The notes: generated by a model from the letters alone, not told the origin. DNA of 8,815 bases from an uncultured Methylococcaceae bacterium (GCA_913009515.1 CAJVYO010000056.1:1-8815); one strand, 5' to 3'. Shown: positions 1-6,486, counted from the stretch's first letter. Translations and numbers: made by a program.

Positions 1-90
1 AACGATATTCTGTCAACTCCGCCAGGCCCGGAAGGGAGCAACGGTAGCAGAAGATTCGTGTGCCGAGATGTGGCTGGTGCGTGACCACCC
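1..90 (+). ncRNA. ffs: 4.5S signal recognition particle RNA, 5' end outside window
   Basis: Small bacterial SRP RNA, which binds Ffh (SRP54) and targets nascent membrane proteins to FtsY and the translocon. The conserved apical domain is visible: the GGAA tetraloop at about 30-33 is closed by CCC/GGG, followed by the AGCA internal-loop strand. The 3' half with GTGTGCCGAGATGTGGCTGG (58-77) matches the E. coli 4.5S sequence closely, and the RNA probably ends at ACCACCC near 90. In E. coli the tetraloop lies near the middle of a 114-nt RNA; here only about 30 nt precede it, and the partner strand for the 3' GTGACCACCC is absent. Roughly 20-25 nt of the 5' end are therefore missing from the window. 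No hairpin terminator separates it from dnaX. Confidence 0.93.
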
Positions 91-114
91 AATCTTTCAT
101 ATCCCCCTTTCTTT

Positions 115-1707
115 ATGAGTCATCAGGCTCTTGCCAGAAAATGGCGTCCGCATAATTTTTCTGAAATTATAGGACAAGAACATGTTACCCAATCTTTAAT
201 TAATGCGTTAATCCATAATCGTTTACATCATGCTTATTTATTTACAGGCACGCGTGGCGTAGGAAAAACAACAGTTGCTAGAATTTTAGCCAAAGCCATT
301 AATTGTGAAAATCTTATTGACGCTAACCCATGCGGTAGCTGTACAAGCTGTCTTGCATTGGCCGAAGGGCGATTAATTGATTTGATTGAAGTCGATGCAG
401 CCTCAAAAACCAAAGTCGAAGATACCCGTGATTTATTAGATAATGCTCAATATGCACCTAATAGTAGTCAATATAAAGTCTATTTAATTGATGAAGTGCA
501 TATGTTATCAACGCATAGTTTTAATGCCTTATTAAAAACCTTAGAAGAGCCGCCAGAGCATGTTAAGTTTTTATTGGCGACCACTGACCCACAAAAAATT
601 CCAGCGACGGTTTTATCAAGGTGCTTGCAGTTTAATTTAAAAAGATTAACCATTAGTCAAATTTGCCAGCAAATGGCTTATATTTTAACTGAAGAACGCA
701 TTGATTTTGAATCGGACGCATTAACCTTGTTAGCAAATGCCGCAGATGGCAGTATGCGTGATGGTTTAAGCTTATTAGATCAGGCTATTATCTATAATGC
801 AGAGATAACTGTTGAAGTAGTTTCTTTAATGTTAGGCAGTATTTCTGATCAGCCAATTAAAGCGTTATTGCAGCATTTAGCAGATAATAATGCTTTGGAG
901 CTGTTAAATAAAATTGCTGATATATCTGAATTATCGCCTGATTTTTCGATGATTATCCAAAAAATAATTTATTTATTGTATCGGTTAGTTTTGATAAAAA
1001 GTGCACCTGATATATTAAAAAACAGTGAAGATAAGCTATTACTTGAAGAATTAAGTGTACTTTTTTCGGTAGAACAATTGCAGCTTTATTATCAAATTGC
1101 ATTATTAGGGCAGAAAGATTTAATGTTAGCCCCTCAGCCACAAATTGGCTTTGAGATGATTATGCTGCGTATGTTAGCGTTTAATCCGCAATCTGTTGTT
1201 CAGCAAACGAATATTGCTCCACCTATTGTGACTGTGAGCAATCCAGCGATACAACAGTTGAGTAACCCGAGTTCGGAAAATATTGAACAACCGGTTGATA
1301 AGGTGCAAGAAAAAATTGAAAATCCAGTTGTTAATCATAATTGGCTGGATATGATTAATACAATGAATTTAAAAGGTTTTGTTAGAGAGTTAGCGAATAA
1401 TTGTGTATTGGATCAGGTAAATGAAAATCAGTGCCAATTATTATTAGATAATAAAAATGCACATATTTCCAATGAAAGATTAGAGCTTAAGTTAGAAAAA
1501 TCTTTACAAGATTTTTATAAAAGACCGCTTAAATTAGTGATTAAGTTAGCGAATTTACAAATTAATACTCCACAAGTAGAGTACCAACAAGCAGCACAAC
1601 AGCTTCAGCAAGAAGCAGTTAAAGAGATTGATGAGAATAAAGATATAGAGGCATTGAAATTAAATTTTGATGCACGTGTTTTACCCGATTCAATAGAGCC
1701 TGTTTAA
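115..1707 (+). CDS. dnaX: DNA polymerase III subunits gamma/tau (DnaX), clamp-loader ATPase
   Basis: Motor subunit of the clamp loader; it opens the beta clamp with delta and delta' and, as tau, ties polymerase cores together. Domain I starts with the family N-terminus (LARKWRP at 6-12), which fixes the ATG. Walker A is GTRGVGKT (45-52), zinc ligands are C64, C73, C76 and C79, Walker B is LIDEVH (124-129), the SRC arginine finger is at 168-170 and sensor 2 is GSMRDGLSLLDQ (212-223). The domain III collar ends near LRMLAFNP (351-358). A tau-type domain V that binds the polymerase alpha subunit runs from about 409 to 530. At 530 aa it is shorter than E. coli tau (643 aa): the linker holding the helicase-binding domain IV is only about 50 residues. 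There is no Shine-Dalgarno sequence; the ATG is preceded by a pyrimidine-rich stretch just after the SRP RNA, so cotranscription with ffs is likely. The ybaB-recR pair that often follows dnaX is absent. Confidence 0.97.
   Translation: MSHQALARKWRPHNFSEIIGQEHVTQSLINALIHNRLHHAYLFTGTRGVGKTTVARILAKAINCENLIDANPCGSCTSCLALAEGRLIDLIEVDAASKTKVEDTRDLLDNAQYAPNSSQYKVYLIDEVHMLSTHSFNALLKTLEEPPEHVKFLLATTDPQKIPATVLSRCLQFNLKRLTISQICQQMAYILTEERIDFESDALTLLANAADGSMRDGLSLLDQAIIYNAEITVEVVSLMLGSISDQPIKALLQHLADNNALELLNKIADISELSPDFSMIIQKIIYLLYRLVLIKSAPDILKNSEDKLLLEELSVLFSVEQLQLYYQIALLGQKDLMLAPQPQIGFEMIMLRMLAFNPQSVVQQTNIAPPIVTVSNPAIQQLSNPSSENIEQPVDKVQEKIENPVVNHNWLDMINTMNLKGFVRELANNCVLDQVNENQCQLLLDNKNAHISNERLELKLEKSLQDFYKRPLKLVIKLANLQINTPQVEYQQAAQQLQQEAVKEIDENKDIEALKLNFDARVLPDSIEPV
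1368..1385 (+). promoter_or_regulatory. candidate -1 ribosomal frameshift site (T TTA AAA) in dnaX
   Basis: In the dnaX frame, positions 1368-1374 read T TTA AAA (codons 419-420), which fits the X XXY YYZ pattern for tandem -1 slippage. After a slip the new frame reads AGG TTT TGT and then TAG at 1383-1385. This would give a product of about 423 aa with domains I-III but no alpha-binding domain V, close to E. coli gamma (431 aa). I do not see the E. coli A AAA AAG heptamer, a Shine-Dalgarno-like stimulator at the usual distance, or a stable stem just downstream. In AT-rich coding sequence the heptamer can arise by chance; another in-frame copy occurs at 636-642. Treat as a candidate only. Confidence 0.25.
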
Positions 1708-1741
1708 TTGATGTGCTATGTTGATAGACACATCAATTAAA
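1703..1741. terminator. hairpin terminator between convergent dnaX and arsM
   Basis: A perfect 13-bp inverted repeat: TTTAATTGATGTG (1703-1715) pairs with CACATCAATTAAA (1729-1741). The loop can add CTAT/ATAG with one bulged A and a GTTG tetraloop. The dnaX stop codon (1705-1707) lies inside the left arm, and the arsM stop is 10 nt beyond the right arm. Only a short T run follows on the + strand and none on the - strand, so it should work better for dnaX. The position between convergent genes suggests it serves both. Confidence 0.65.
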
Positions 1742-1750
1742 TTTAGAAAT

Positions 1751-2875
1751 TTAGCAGCAACCGCCTGAGCTGTCACAGGTATTATCTTTATGTGAACGAC
1801 CTTTCGTTTGGTTAGTGCCACGCAATGAACCCGGTTCAGCATTCCATTCACTGCTTTCAACATCTTTATCGCTAGGAATACCAATGAAATCATCTTTATA
1901 GGTTTCACTGGTTAAGATTGCATACATTTTATCGGATACCGCCATACGTAAACCTTTAAAATAAACATAGCCTTCGTCATCATACACTTCAGCGTAAGGG
2001 CCGCGATAAATCACTGCCTGACCTTTATCCAAAGGTTTTTCTTCGCTTGGTTTAATGGCGGTAATCGTTACTGAACGAAATTCAATATCTTCAACAACTT
2101 GCCATGGCTCAGCTTCCCATTTATCGTATGCAACAGCCGTGAAGCCAGCATTGACAAAAGCTTCTAAAAATTCATGTTCTTGTAAAGCACCAGAAATACA
2201 ACCACTCCATAGATGCTGGTCATTTTTCATATCTTCAGGTACAAATTCATCGCTAATAATATCTGAAATAGCAATGCGTCCACCTGGCTTAGTGACACGA
2301 AAAATTTCTTTAATCAGTTGGGCTTTATCTTGGTCATTGACGAGATTTAACACACAATTAGAGACCACTAAATCAACAGAATTATCTTTAATTAGCGGAT
2401 TATCTTTGCGTTGCTGAGTCTGCCATGAACGTAAGCTAATCATATCTTGAGAGTTGCTGATAGGATTAGCGGCAAGATGTTGGTCTAGGGTATCTAAGTT
2501 TAAGCCTAAATCTTGAATTTGTCCTTTTACAAATTCAACCCGATTGCCACCAATTTTGCTCGCCATGTCTGTTTGATATTTACGAGCTAAAGCTAGCATA
2601 TCATCATTCATATCAACGCCAATCACTTTGCCTTGCTCACCGACGAGTTGTGCGGCAATATAACAAATCTTCCCTGAGCCTGAACCCAAGTCTAAAACAA
2701 TATCGCCTTCTTTCACATAGCGTGAAGGATCGCCACAGCCATAATCTTTTTCGATGATTTCATCAGGTAATAATTTTAGTAATTCACGGTCATAATCAAC
2801 AGGACAGCATAAATCTGCTTGTTGACTTTCTGCACCTTCAGAATAACGTTCAAATACGCCAGTTTCGACAGCCAT
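1751..2875 (-). CDS. arsM: arsenite S-adenosylmethionine methyltransferase, arsenosugar-pathway type (ArsM)
   Basis: Cytoplasmic enzyme expected to methylate trivalent arsenic with S-adenosylmethionine; the dimethylated product is the substrate of ArsS. The 374-aa protein has a class I methyltransferase fold: motif I LDLGSGSGK (61-69), GVDM (86-89), and FRVTKPGGRIAISDI (192-206). Cysteines placed like the arsenic-binding residues of ArsM are C47 in YGCGDP, C174 in SNCVLNL and C226 in SGCISGA; a CC pair is at 23-24. An insert of about 30 residues (130-160) precedes DNSVDLVVSNC. A C-terminal extension of about 100 residues (275-374) ends in a cysteine-rich tail, C367 and GGCC. The start at MAVETG was chosen because AAGGA lies 5 nt upstream; an in-frame ATG 14 codons earlier would overlap arsS. 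It is the last gene of the operon, 20 nt after the arsS stop. Confidence 0.88.
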   Translation of the reverse strand: MAVETGVFERYSEGAESQQADLCCPVDYDRELLKLLPDEIIEKDYGCGDPSRYVKEGDIVLDLGSGSGKICYIAAQLVGEQGKVIGVDMNDDMLALARKYQTDMASKIGGNRVEFVKGQIQDLGLNLDTLDQHLAANPISNSQDMISLRSWQTQQRKDNPLIKDNSVDLVVSNCVLNLVNDQDKAQLIKEIFRVTKPGGRIAISDIISDEFVPEDMKNDQHLWSGCISGALQEHEFLEAFVNAGFTAVAYDKWEAEPWQVVEDIEFRSVTITAIKPSEEKPLDKGQAVIYRGPYAEVYDDEGYVYFKGLRMAVSDKMYAILTSETYKDDFIGIPSDKDVESSEWNAEPGSLRGTNQTKGRSHKDNTCDSSGGCC

Positions 2876-2880
2876 AATTT

Positions 2881-2885
2881 TCCTT
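2881..2885 (-). promoter_or_regulatory. ribosome binding site of arsM
   Basis: On the - strand AAGGA is followed by 5 nt and the ATG at 2875. It decides the arsM start in favour of the shorter form and lies in the 20-nt gap after the arsS stop codon. Confidence 0.75.
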
Positions 2886-2895
2886 GAGTTTTTAA

Positions 2896-3858
2896 TTAAG
2901 TTAAAGAACCTGCACAACTACTACCTTGCCCAGCGGTACAGCCGTAACAATGTTGTAGGGTTGCAATAGGTGTATTGTGTAAGGTATTCAGGTTTAAATC
3001 AGTAAAATGTTGTTTTTTAGGGTTTGAGCCTAAGGGTAAATCAAGCATTTGATTAAAATCACAATCATAAGTATAGCCTTGCCAATCAATGCTGAGTGTA
3101 TTCTTACACATCAGGGAGTCTAAGTTATGAGCAGAAAAATTATCTTTTAATACGCTGAGATAATCATCAAAAGTACCCTTGCTTATCAAGGTACTCCCAA
3201 AACGCTGAATAGGCATATTAGTGACCGTGTAAAGTTGGTTAAATACAATGTCATAATGTGCTTTCAGGTGTTTTTTGTAGGCTATTTCTAAATCATGTTG
3301 TGGTGGGGGTAGAGTGGCATCTTGAGGATTAAAGACTAAATTTAATTGATGCGTGTCGTTGTTTTCAAGCCCATAACCTAAGGCATTGAGTTTTTGTAAG
3401 GCGGCAATACTTTGTTGAAAAACCCCTTTGCCCCGTTGTTTATCAACATTATCTTCAAGGTAGCAAGGCAGTGAGGCGACAATATTAACGTCATGATCAT
3501 ATAAAAAATTGGCTAAATCAGTATAATCTGGCTCTTGTAAAATCACTAAATTACAGCGGTCAATAATATTAATATTATGTTTTTTAGCCGCAATGACCAG
3601 TTTTTTAAAGAGTGGGTGCATTTCAGGTGCTCCCCCCGTTAAATCAAGCGTATCAATATTGGGATTATCAAATAACTTAATCAGTGCGTGTATATTGTCG
3701 TCACTCATTAATTCAGTACGAGTAGGCCCTGCATTCACATGACAATGTACACAGCTTAAGTTACATAAATAGCCTAAATTAACTTGTAAGATATTAATAT
3801 CATCACGATAAATGGTAGGGAAATCAGTTTTTTCTAATAAGGGACGGGTATCATGCAT
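2896..3858 (-). CDS. arsS: arsenosugar biosynthesis radical SAM protein ArsS
   Basis: Radical SAM enzyme thought to transfer the 5'-deoxyadenosyl group of S-adenosylmethionine to dimethylarsenite, giving the precursor of dimethylarsinoyl ribosides. The 320-aa protein carries the cluster motif CNLSCVHC (C32, C36, C39; CX3CX2C) and a TGGAPE motif (74-79), equivalent to the GGEP motif that contacts S-adenosylmethionine. The C-terminal half (about 190-320, DUF3641) has further cysteines C251, C266, C304, C307 and C315, the last three in HCYGCTAGQGSSCAG, probably for a second iron-sulfur cluster. Some family members have selenocysteine near this end; here it ends in ordinary codons and TAA. The ATG lies 6 nt after the stop of the DUF3047 gene with no clear Shine-Dalgarno, so translational coupling is likely. 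arsM follows 20 nt later. Confidence 0.93.
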   Translation of the reverse strand: MHDTRPLLEKTDFPTIYRDDINILQVNLGYLCNLSCVHCHVNAGPTRTELMSDDNIHALIKLFDNPNIDTLDLTGGAPEMHPLFKKLVIAAKKHNINIIDRCNLVILQEPDYTDLANFLYDHDVNIVASLPCYLEDNVDKQRGKGVFQQSIAALQKLNALGYGLENNDTHQLNLVFNPQDATLPPPQHDLEIAYKKHLKAHYDIVFNQLYTVTNMPIQRFGSTLISKGTFDDYLSVLKDNFSAHNLDSLMCKNTLSIDWQGYTYDCDFNQMLDLPLGSNPKKQHFTDLNLNTLHNTPIATLQHCYGCTAGQGSSCAGSLT

Positions 3859-3864
3859 GGTGTT

Positions 3865-4509
3865 TTATTGCTCGGAAAAATAAAGGTCACCGTAATAGCT
3901 TAACGCATTACCATGATTATTATCAGTATCGGTCATAATGGCAACGACATCAATAAACTGAATATCTTCACCAAACTGTTGTTTAAAATCCTGTAATACA
4001 TTTCGTTTTTCATGAAACCAAGTCTTATGATTATCAGATTGATTACGGATAGCAATCATCATCACATTCTTGCCAGCAAAAGGATTTTCCCATGCGGTAT
4101 TTTTATTGGCATGACTAGACCAGACATAATTGACTGCTTTGGTTTTCCAAAAAGCCCATTTATGTTTTACCACGATATAAATACGGGCGGAAAAGTCATC
4201 GCCTTGTTTAATCGTTTCATTTTTTATCTGTAAAGGGGTGTCATTACGCCACGACCAGTTTAAATACGGTGTTTTTTTTAAATCGACTCGAATTTCTTTA
4301 TACAGGCTAGAGGCATTATCATTGCTGTGTGCTTGTAGCACTTTTTTATTATCTAAGGTGATTATTTGATAATCAGTTTCACCTGCAAACGATTTTTGTT
4401 GCCACTGAGCTAAGGGTTCAGTGGAAAAATGACTAATATAAATTGGTTTTGCTATGGCACATAAGGAAAAAGCGGATAAAAAACTAAAGCGTAAAAGATG
4501 AGATAACAT
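3865..4509 (-). CDS. DUF3047 domain protein, predicted secreted (periplasmic)
   Basis: 214 aa of unknown function. The N-terminus is a signal peptide: a short polar start with R7, a hydrophobic stretch to about 18, and a likely type I cleavage site after AIA (18-20); C17 is not in a proper lipobox. The mature part is rich in aromatic residues and beta strand. It shows features I associate with DUF3047: YLNWSWR (82-88), a GDDFSARIYIVV block (103-114), VNYVWSS (126-132), IAIRN (152-156), a stretch near VVAIMTDTDN (188-197), and a C-terminal YYGDLYFS. The residue pattern is not that of a known enzyme. The arsS start is 6 nt beyond its stop, so it belongs to the same transcript. Its upstream neighbour, the chemoreceptor, ends 65 nt before. 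No good Shine-Dalgarno precedes the ATG. Family assignment is from memory of these motifs; function is open. Confidence 0.82.
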   Translation of the reverse strand: MLSHLLRFSFLSAFSLCAIAKPIYISHFSTEPLAQWQQKSFAGETDYQIITLDNKKVLQAHSNDNASSLYKEIRVDLKKTPYLNWSWRNDTPLQIKNETIKQGDDFSARIYIVVKHKWAFWKTKAVNYVWSSHANKNTAWENPFAGKNVMMIAIRNQSDNHKTWFHEKRNVLQDFKQQFGEDIQFIDVVAIMTDTDNNHGNALSYYGDLYFSEQ

Positions 4510-4540
4510 AAAAAATAGCCGGTAAGAAAAAGTTGTAAAT

Positions 4541-4562
4541 GAGTCGTAAATTTAAACGATTC
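4541..4562. repeat. short inverted repeat between chemoreceptor and DUF3047 genes
   Basis: GAGTCGT (4541-4547) pairs with ACGATTC (4556-4562) through 7 bp including one G-T wobble, around an 8-nt AAATTTAA loop. It lies in the 65-nt gap between the two leftward genes. On the - strand a T5 run occurs only about 9 nt after it, so it is at best a weak terminator; it could also be an operator-like dyad for the arsenic operon. Confidence 0.3.
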
Positions 4563-4574
4563 CTTACAATATGA

Positions 4575-5672
4575 TTAATTTTTTTCCATACTTGCAATGG
4601 CTTCTAATTTATTTAAAACCACCATACTCGATTTTTCCATTTTGTGTAAAGAGGACAGTGTGAGTGCCTCTTTAGAGTCTTTAAACGCATTCAGAGCCTC
4701 AATACCATTAGTATGCATTTGCTTATGAGGGGCGGCTAACTCTTGAAAAGCAGATTGTTTATGGAAGTTTTTCTGTCCCTCGCCATTATAATACCATTGC
4801 CCTAAACGACAATTATTATGGTCAGCAAAATCAGTACTATTTTTAGATGATACACCCATAACGACTTTATAAATTTCCATTTTATAAATTAAATGGTCAA
4901 GTTTAACAATTTCAATAAAACTACGTAATGCACTGCCGGCGATAGTTTGTTGCATATCGGAGGAAAGTGCTACCAGTTCCTGCATTTTTTCGCTAGTTTT
5001 TCCTCCGGACTGACTGAATTCAGAGGAGTTAGTCGCCATATTGTTCATTTGTTTTTGAGCAGCACTGGTGCCTGAACGAATATTGGTGACTAAGGATTCA
5101 ATATCTAAAGTGGCATCATTGGTACGTTTAGCGAGTGTTCTTACTTCATCAGCAACAACGGCAAATCCACGTCCGTGTTCACCGGCTCTTGCAGCTTCAA
5201 TTGCAGCATTTAAGGCAAGTAAATTAGTTTGGTCAGAAATATTTTTAATGAGATTAATAATGCCTTCAATATCTTCAGCACTTTGTTTTAAGCTCTCAAC
5301 CGTTGTCGAAGTATCTTGAATGTCGCTTGCCATATCGGATAATGAAGAGGATATGTTATTAACAGAGCTATGTGTTTCCAATAAAACGAGAGAGGTTTCT
5401 TTGCTACGGGCTTCCTCATTAACCATTGAAGTGGCTAATTCTGCTAATGAGGATTGCATCATGGTCATAGAGGTACTAAATTCTTGAAATGAATTAAAAA
5501 TGCCCGTATTTAATGTTTGCTTATTTTGTTCGTTTTTAATTTGGTTTTTTAAATCGCTATTTTCAGTATTTAAGGAGTCTATTTTAGAATTTAGTTCATT
5601 ATTATTTGTTTCTAACTGCTTTATTTTTTGTTCTAAATCAAGCTGGGACGCTTTATTGTTAGAAAAAAACAT
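4575..5672 (-). CDS. cytoplasmic methyl-accepting chemotaxis protein with C-terminal CZB zinc-binding domain
   Basis: Soluble chemoreceptor of 365 aa with no membrane segment, expected to signal to CheA/CheW from the cytoplasm. Order: N-terminal coiled coil (about 8-52, regular Leu/Ile heptads); helical bundle (57-245) with the conserved receptor hairpin tip, including DQTNLLALNAAIEAARAGE (147-165) and GRGFAVVADEVR (167-178); and a CZB (chemoreceptor zinc-binding) domain (about 250-362). The zinc ligands are visible: H260 in LDH, H285 and C288 in HNNCRLGQWY, and H316 in PHKQMH. CZB receptors such as Helicobacter TlpD sense zinc or oxidants like hypochlorite through the Cys-Zn site. GGAG 5 nt before the ATG supports the start. 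No che genes are adjacent, so it must feed a pathway encoded elsewhere. It lies upstream of the DUF3047-arsS-arsM group in the same direction; cotranscription is possible but not shown. Confidence 0.93.
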   Translation of the reverse strand: MFFSNNKASQLDLEQKIKQLETNNNELNSKIDSLNTENSDLKNQIKNEQNKQTLNTGIFNSFQEFSTSMTMMQSSLAELATSMVNEEARSKETSLVLLETHSSVNNISSSLSDMASDIQDTSTTVESLKQSAEDIEGIINLIKNISDQTNLLALNAAIEAARAGEHGRGFAVVADEVRTLAKRTNDATLDIESLVTNIRSGTSAAQKQMNNMATNSSEFSQSGGKTSEKMQELVALSSDMQQTIAGSALRSFIEIVKLDHLIYKMEIYKVVMGVSSKNSTDFADHNNCRLGQWYYNGEGQKNFHKQSAFQELAAPHKQMHTNGIEALNAFKDSKEALTLSSLHKMEKSSMVVLNKLEAIASMEKN

Positions 5673-5715
5673 GATGACTCCAAAATAACGGTTTATGAGG
5701 CTAGCTTAACCGAGT

Positions 5716-5721
5716 ATTATG
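5716..5721 (-). promoter_or_regulatory. candidate -10 element of the chemoreceptor gene
   Basis: On the - strand CATAAT matches the sigma70 -10 consensus at 5 of 6 positions, 43 nt before the chemoreceptor ATG, inside the 108-bp divergent gap. No good -35 is seen at 16-18 nt, and no convincing flagellar sigma28 site either. Confidence 0.25.
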
Positions 5722-5780
5722 CCTGCTATTACATTTTTATTCAGTAAGTAATGATAAATTAATATTGCAGGGACATAATT

Positions 5781-6467
5781 ATGATACCTATTAGAGATAC
5801 AGCTCCTTGTTTAATAAAACCTTATGTTAGCTGGGGGTTAATCGCATTGTGTAGTGTGTTATTTATCGGGCTGGAATTATCGCCTGATAGACTGCATCGT
5901 TATATTATTTATATTTATGGCATGGTGCCGGCTCGCTATTCAAATCCGGAATGGGCGTTACTGATGGGCTATCCGTCTGATTATTTTTTCTCATTTATGA
6001 GTAATTTATTTTTACACGGTGGCTGGATGCATTTAATTGTTAATGTCTGGTTTATTTGGATTTTTGCCGATAATATTGAAGATAGAATGGGGCATGGGCG
6101 TTTTATTATTTTTTATTTAGTGTGTGGCATTATGGCGACCGCCATTCAATGGCAGTATACACCTGAATTAATTGCCCCTGTTGTCGGTGCGTCGGGTGCG
6201 ATTGCCGGTGTTTTAGGGGCGTATTTTTTTCTATATCCATATGCAAAAATTATCATGTGGGTACCCGTTTTATTATTACCGATTTTCGTGGAAATTCCCG
6301 CCATTGCTTTTATTGGGCTATGGGTTATTTGGCAAATGAAAAATGCGAGTACCGCGATACTTTTTTATGAAGGCGCGGTTGATGTCGCATTATGGGCTCA
6401 TTTAGGGGGCTTCATAACTGGTGTGTTAATTTTTAGGTTTTTTCTAAGAAAAGATTATCCCGAATAA
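5781..6467 (+). CDS. rhomboid family intramembrane serine protease
   Basis: Six-helix membrane protease of 228 aa that cleaves other proteins within or near their membrane segments. The catalytic dyad is present: S138 in GASGAIAG (136-143) and H207 in AHLGGFITG (206-214). The HGGWMHLIVN block (79-88) supplies the conserved histidines and asparagine of the oxyanion region. Hydrophobic helices lie at about 15-31, 83-97, 107-122, 135-152, 156-185 (long, possibly two with a short turn) and 203-221, matching the bacterial six-helix form without an N-terminal cytoplasmic domain like that of GlpG. AGGGA 7 nt before the ATG supports the start. It diverges from the chemoreceptor gene and is followed after 56 nt by a small membrane protein gene. 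The substrate is unknown. Confidence 0.94.
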   Translation: MIPIRDTAPCLIKPYVSWGLIALCSVLFIGLELSPDRLHRYIIYIYGMVPARYSNPEWALLMGYPSDYFFSFMSNLFLHGGWMHLIVNVWFIWIFADNIEDRMGHGRFIIFYLVCGIMATAIQWQYTPELIAPVVGASGAIAGVLGAYFFLYPYAKIIMWVPVLLLPIFVEIPAIAFIGLWVIWQMKNASTAILFYEGAVDVALWAHLGGFITGVLIFRFFLRKDYPE

Positions 6468-6480
6468 ATCCCTTTTAAGG

Positions 6481-6486
6481 TATAAT
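6481..6486 (+). promoter_or_regulatory. candidate -10 element for the small membrane protein gene
   Basis: A perfect TATAAT lies in the 56-nt gap after the rhomboid stop, 37 nt before the next ATG. No recognisable -35 sits 17 nt upstream, so this is a weak candidate in AT-rich sequence. If real, the small gene can be transcribed independently of the protease. Confidence 0.3.

Noticed and set aside
636..642. In-frame T TTA AAA heptamer at dnaX codons 175-176 as a frameshift site
   Set aside because: A slip here stops within a few codons, inside the ATPase region, giving no plausible functional product; probably chance in AT-rich sequence.
953..1141. Antisense open frame of 62 codons inside dnaX
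   Set aside because: It lies wholly within well-conserved dnaX coding sequence, has no ribosome binding site and no recognisable protein.
1690..1908. Open frame on the - strand across the arsM 3' end and the terminator
   Set aside because: It overlaps the conserved arsM C-terminus in another frame and reads into the hairpin; no family features.
2055..2417. 120-codon + strand frame opposite arsM
   Set aside because: It is the complement of conserved methyltransferase motifs; its composition is that of an antisense shadow.
2873..2917. Upstream in-frame ATG for arsM (14 residues longer)
   Set aside because: It would overlap the end of arsS and lacks a ribosome binding site, while the ATG at 2875 has AAGGA at ideal spacing.
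4012..4233. 73-codon + strand frame opposite the DUF3047 gene
   Set aside because: Antisense to a gene supported by signal peptide, family motifs and operon spacing.
5068..5319. 83-codon + strand frame opposite the chemoreceptor hairpin
   Set aside because: Complement of the most conserved part of the receptor; no independent support.
5500..5688. 62-codon hydrophobic + strand frame opposite the receptor N-terminus
   Set aside because: Its hydrophobicity comes from being antisense to a Lys/Asn/Glu-rich coiled coil.
5689..5712. CGGTT/AACCG inverted repeat in the divergent gap
   Set aside because: Only 5 bp with a 14-nt loop; too weak to call an operator or structured leader.
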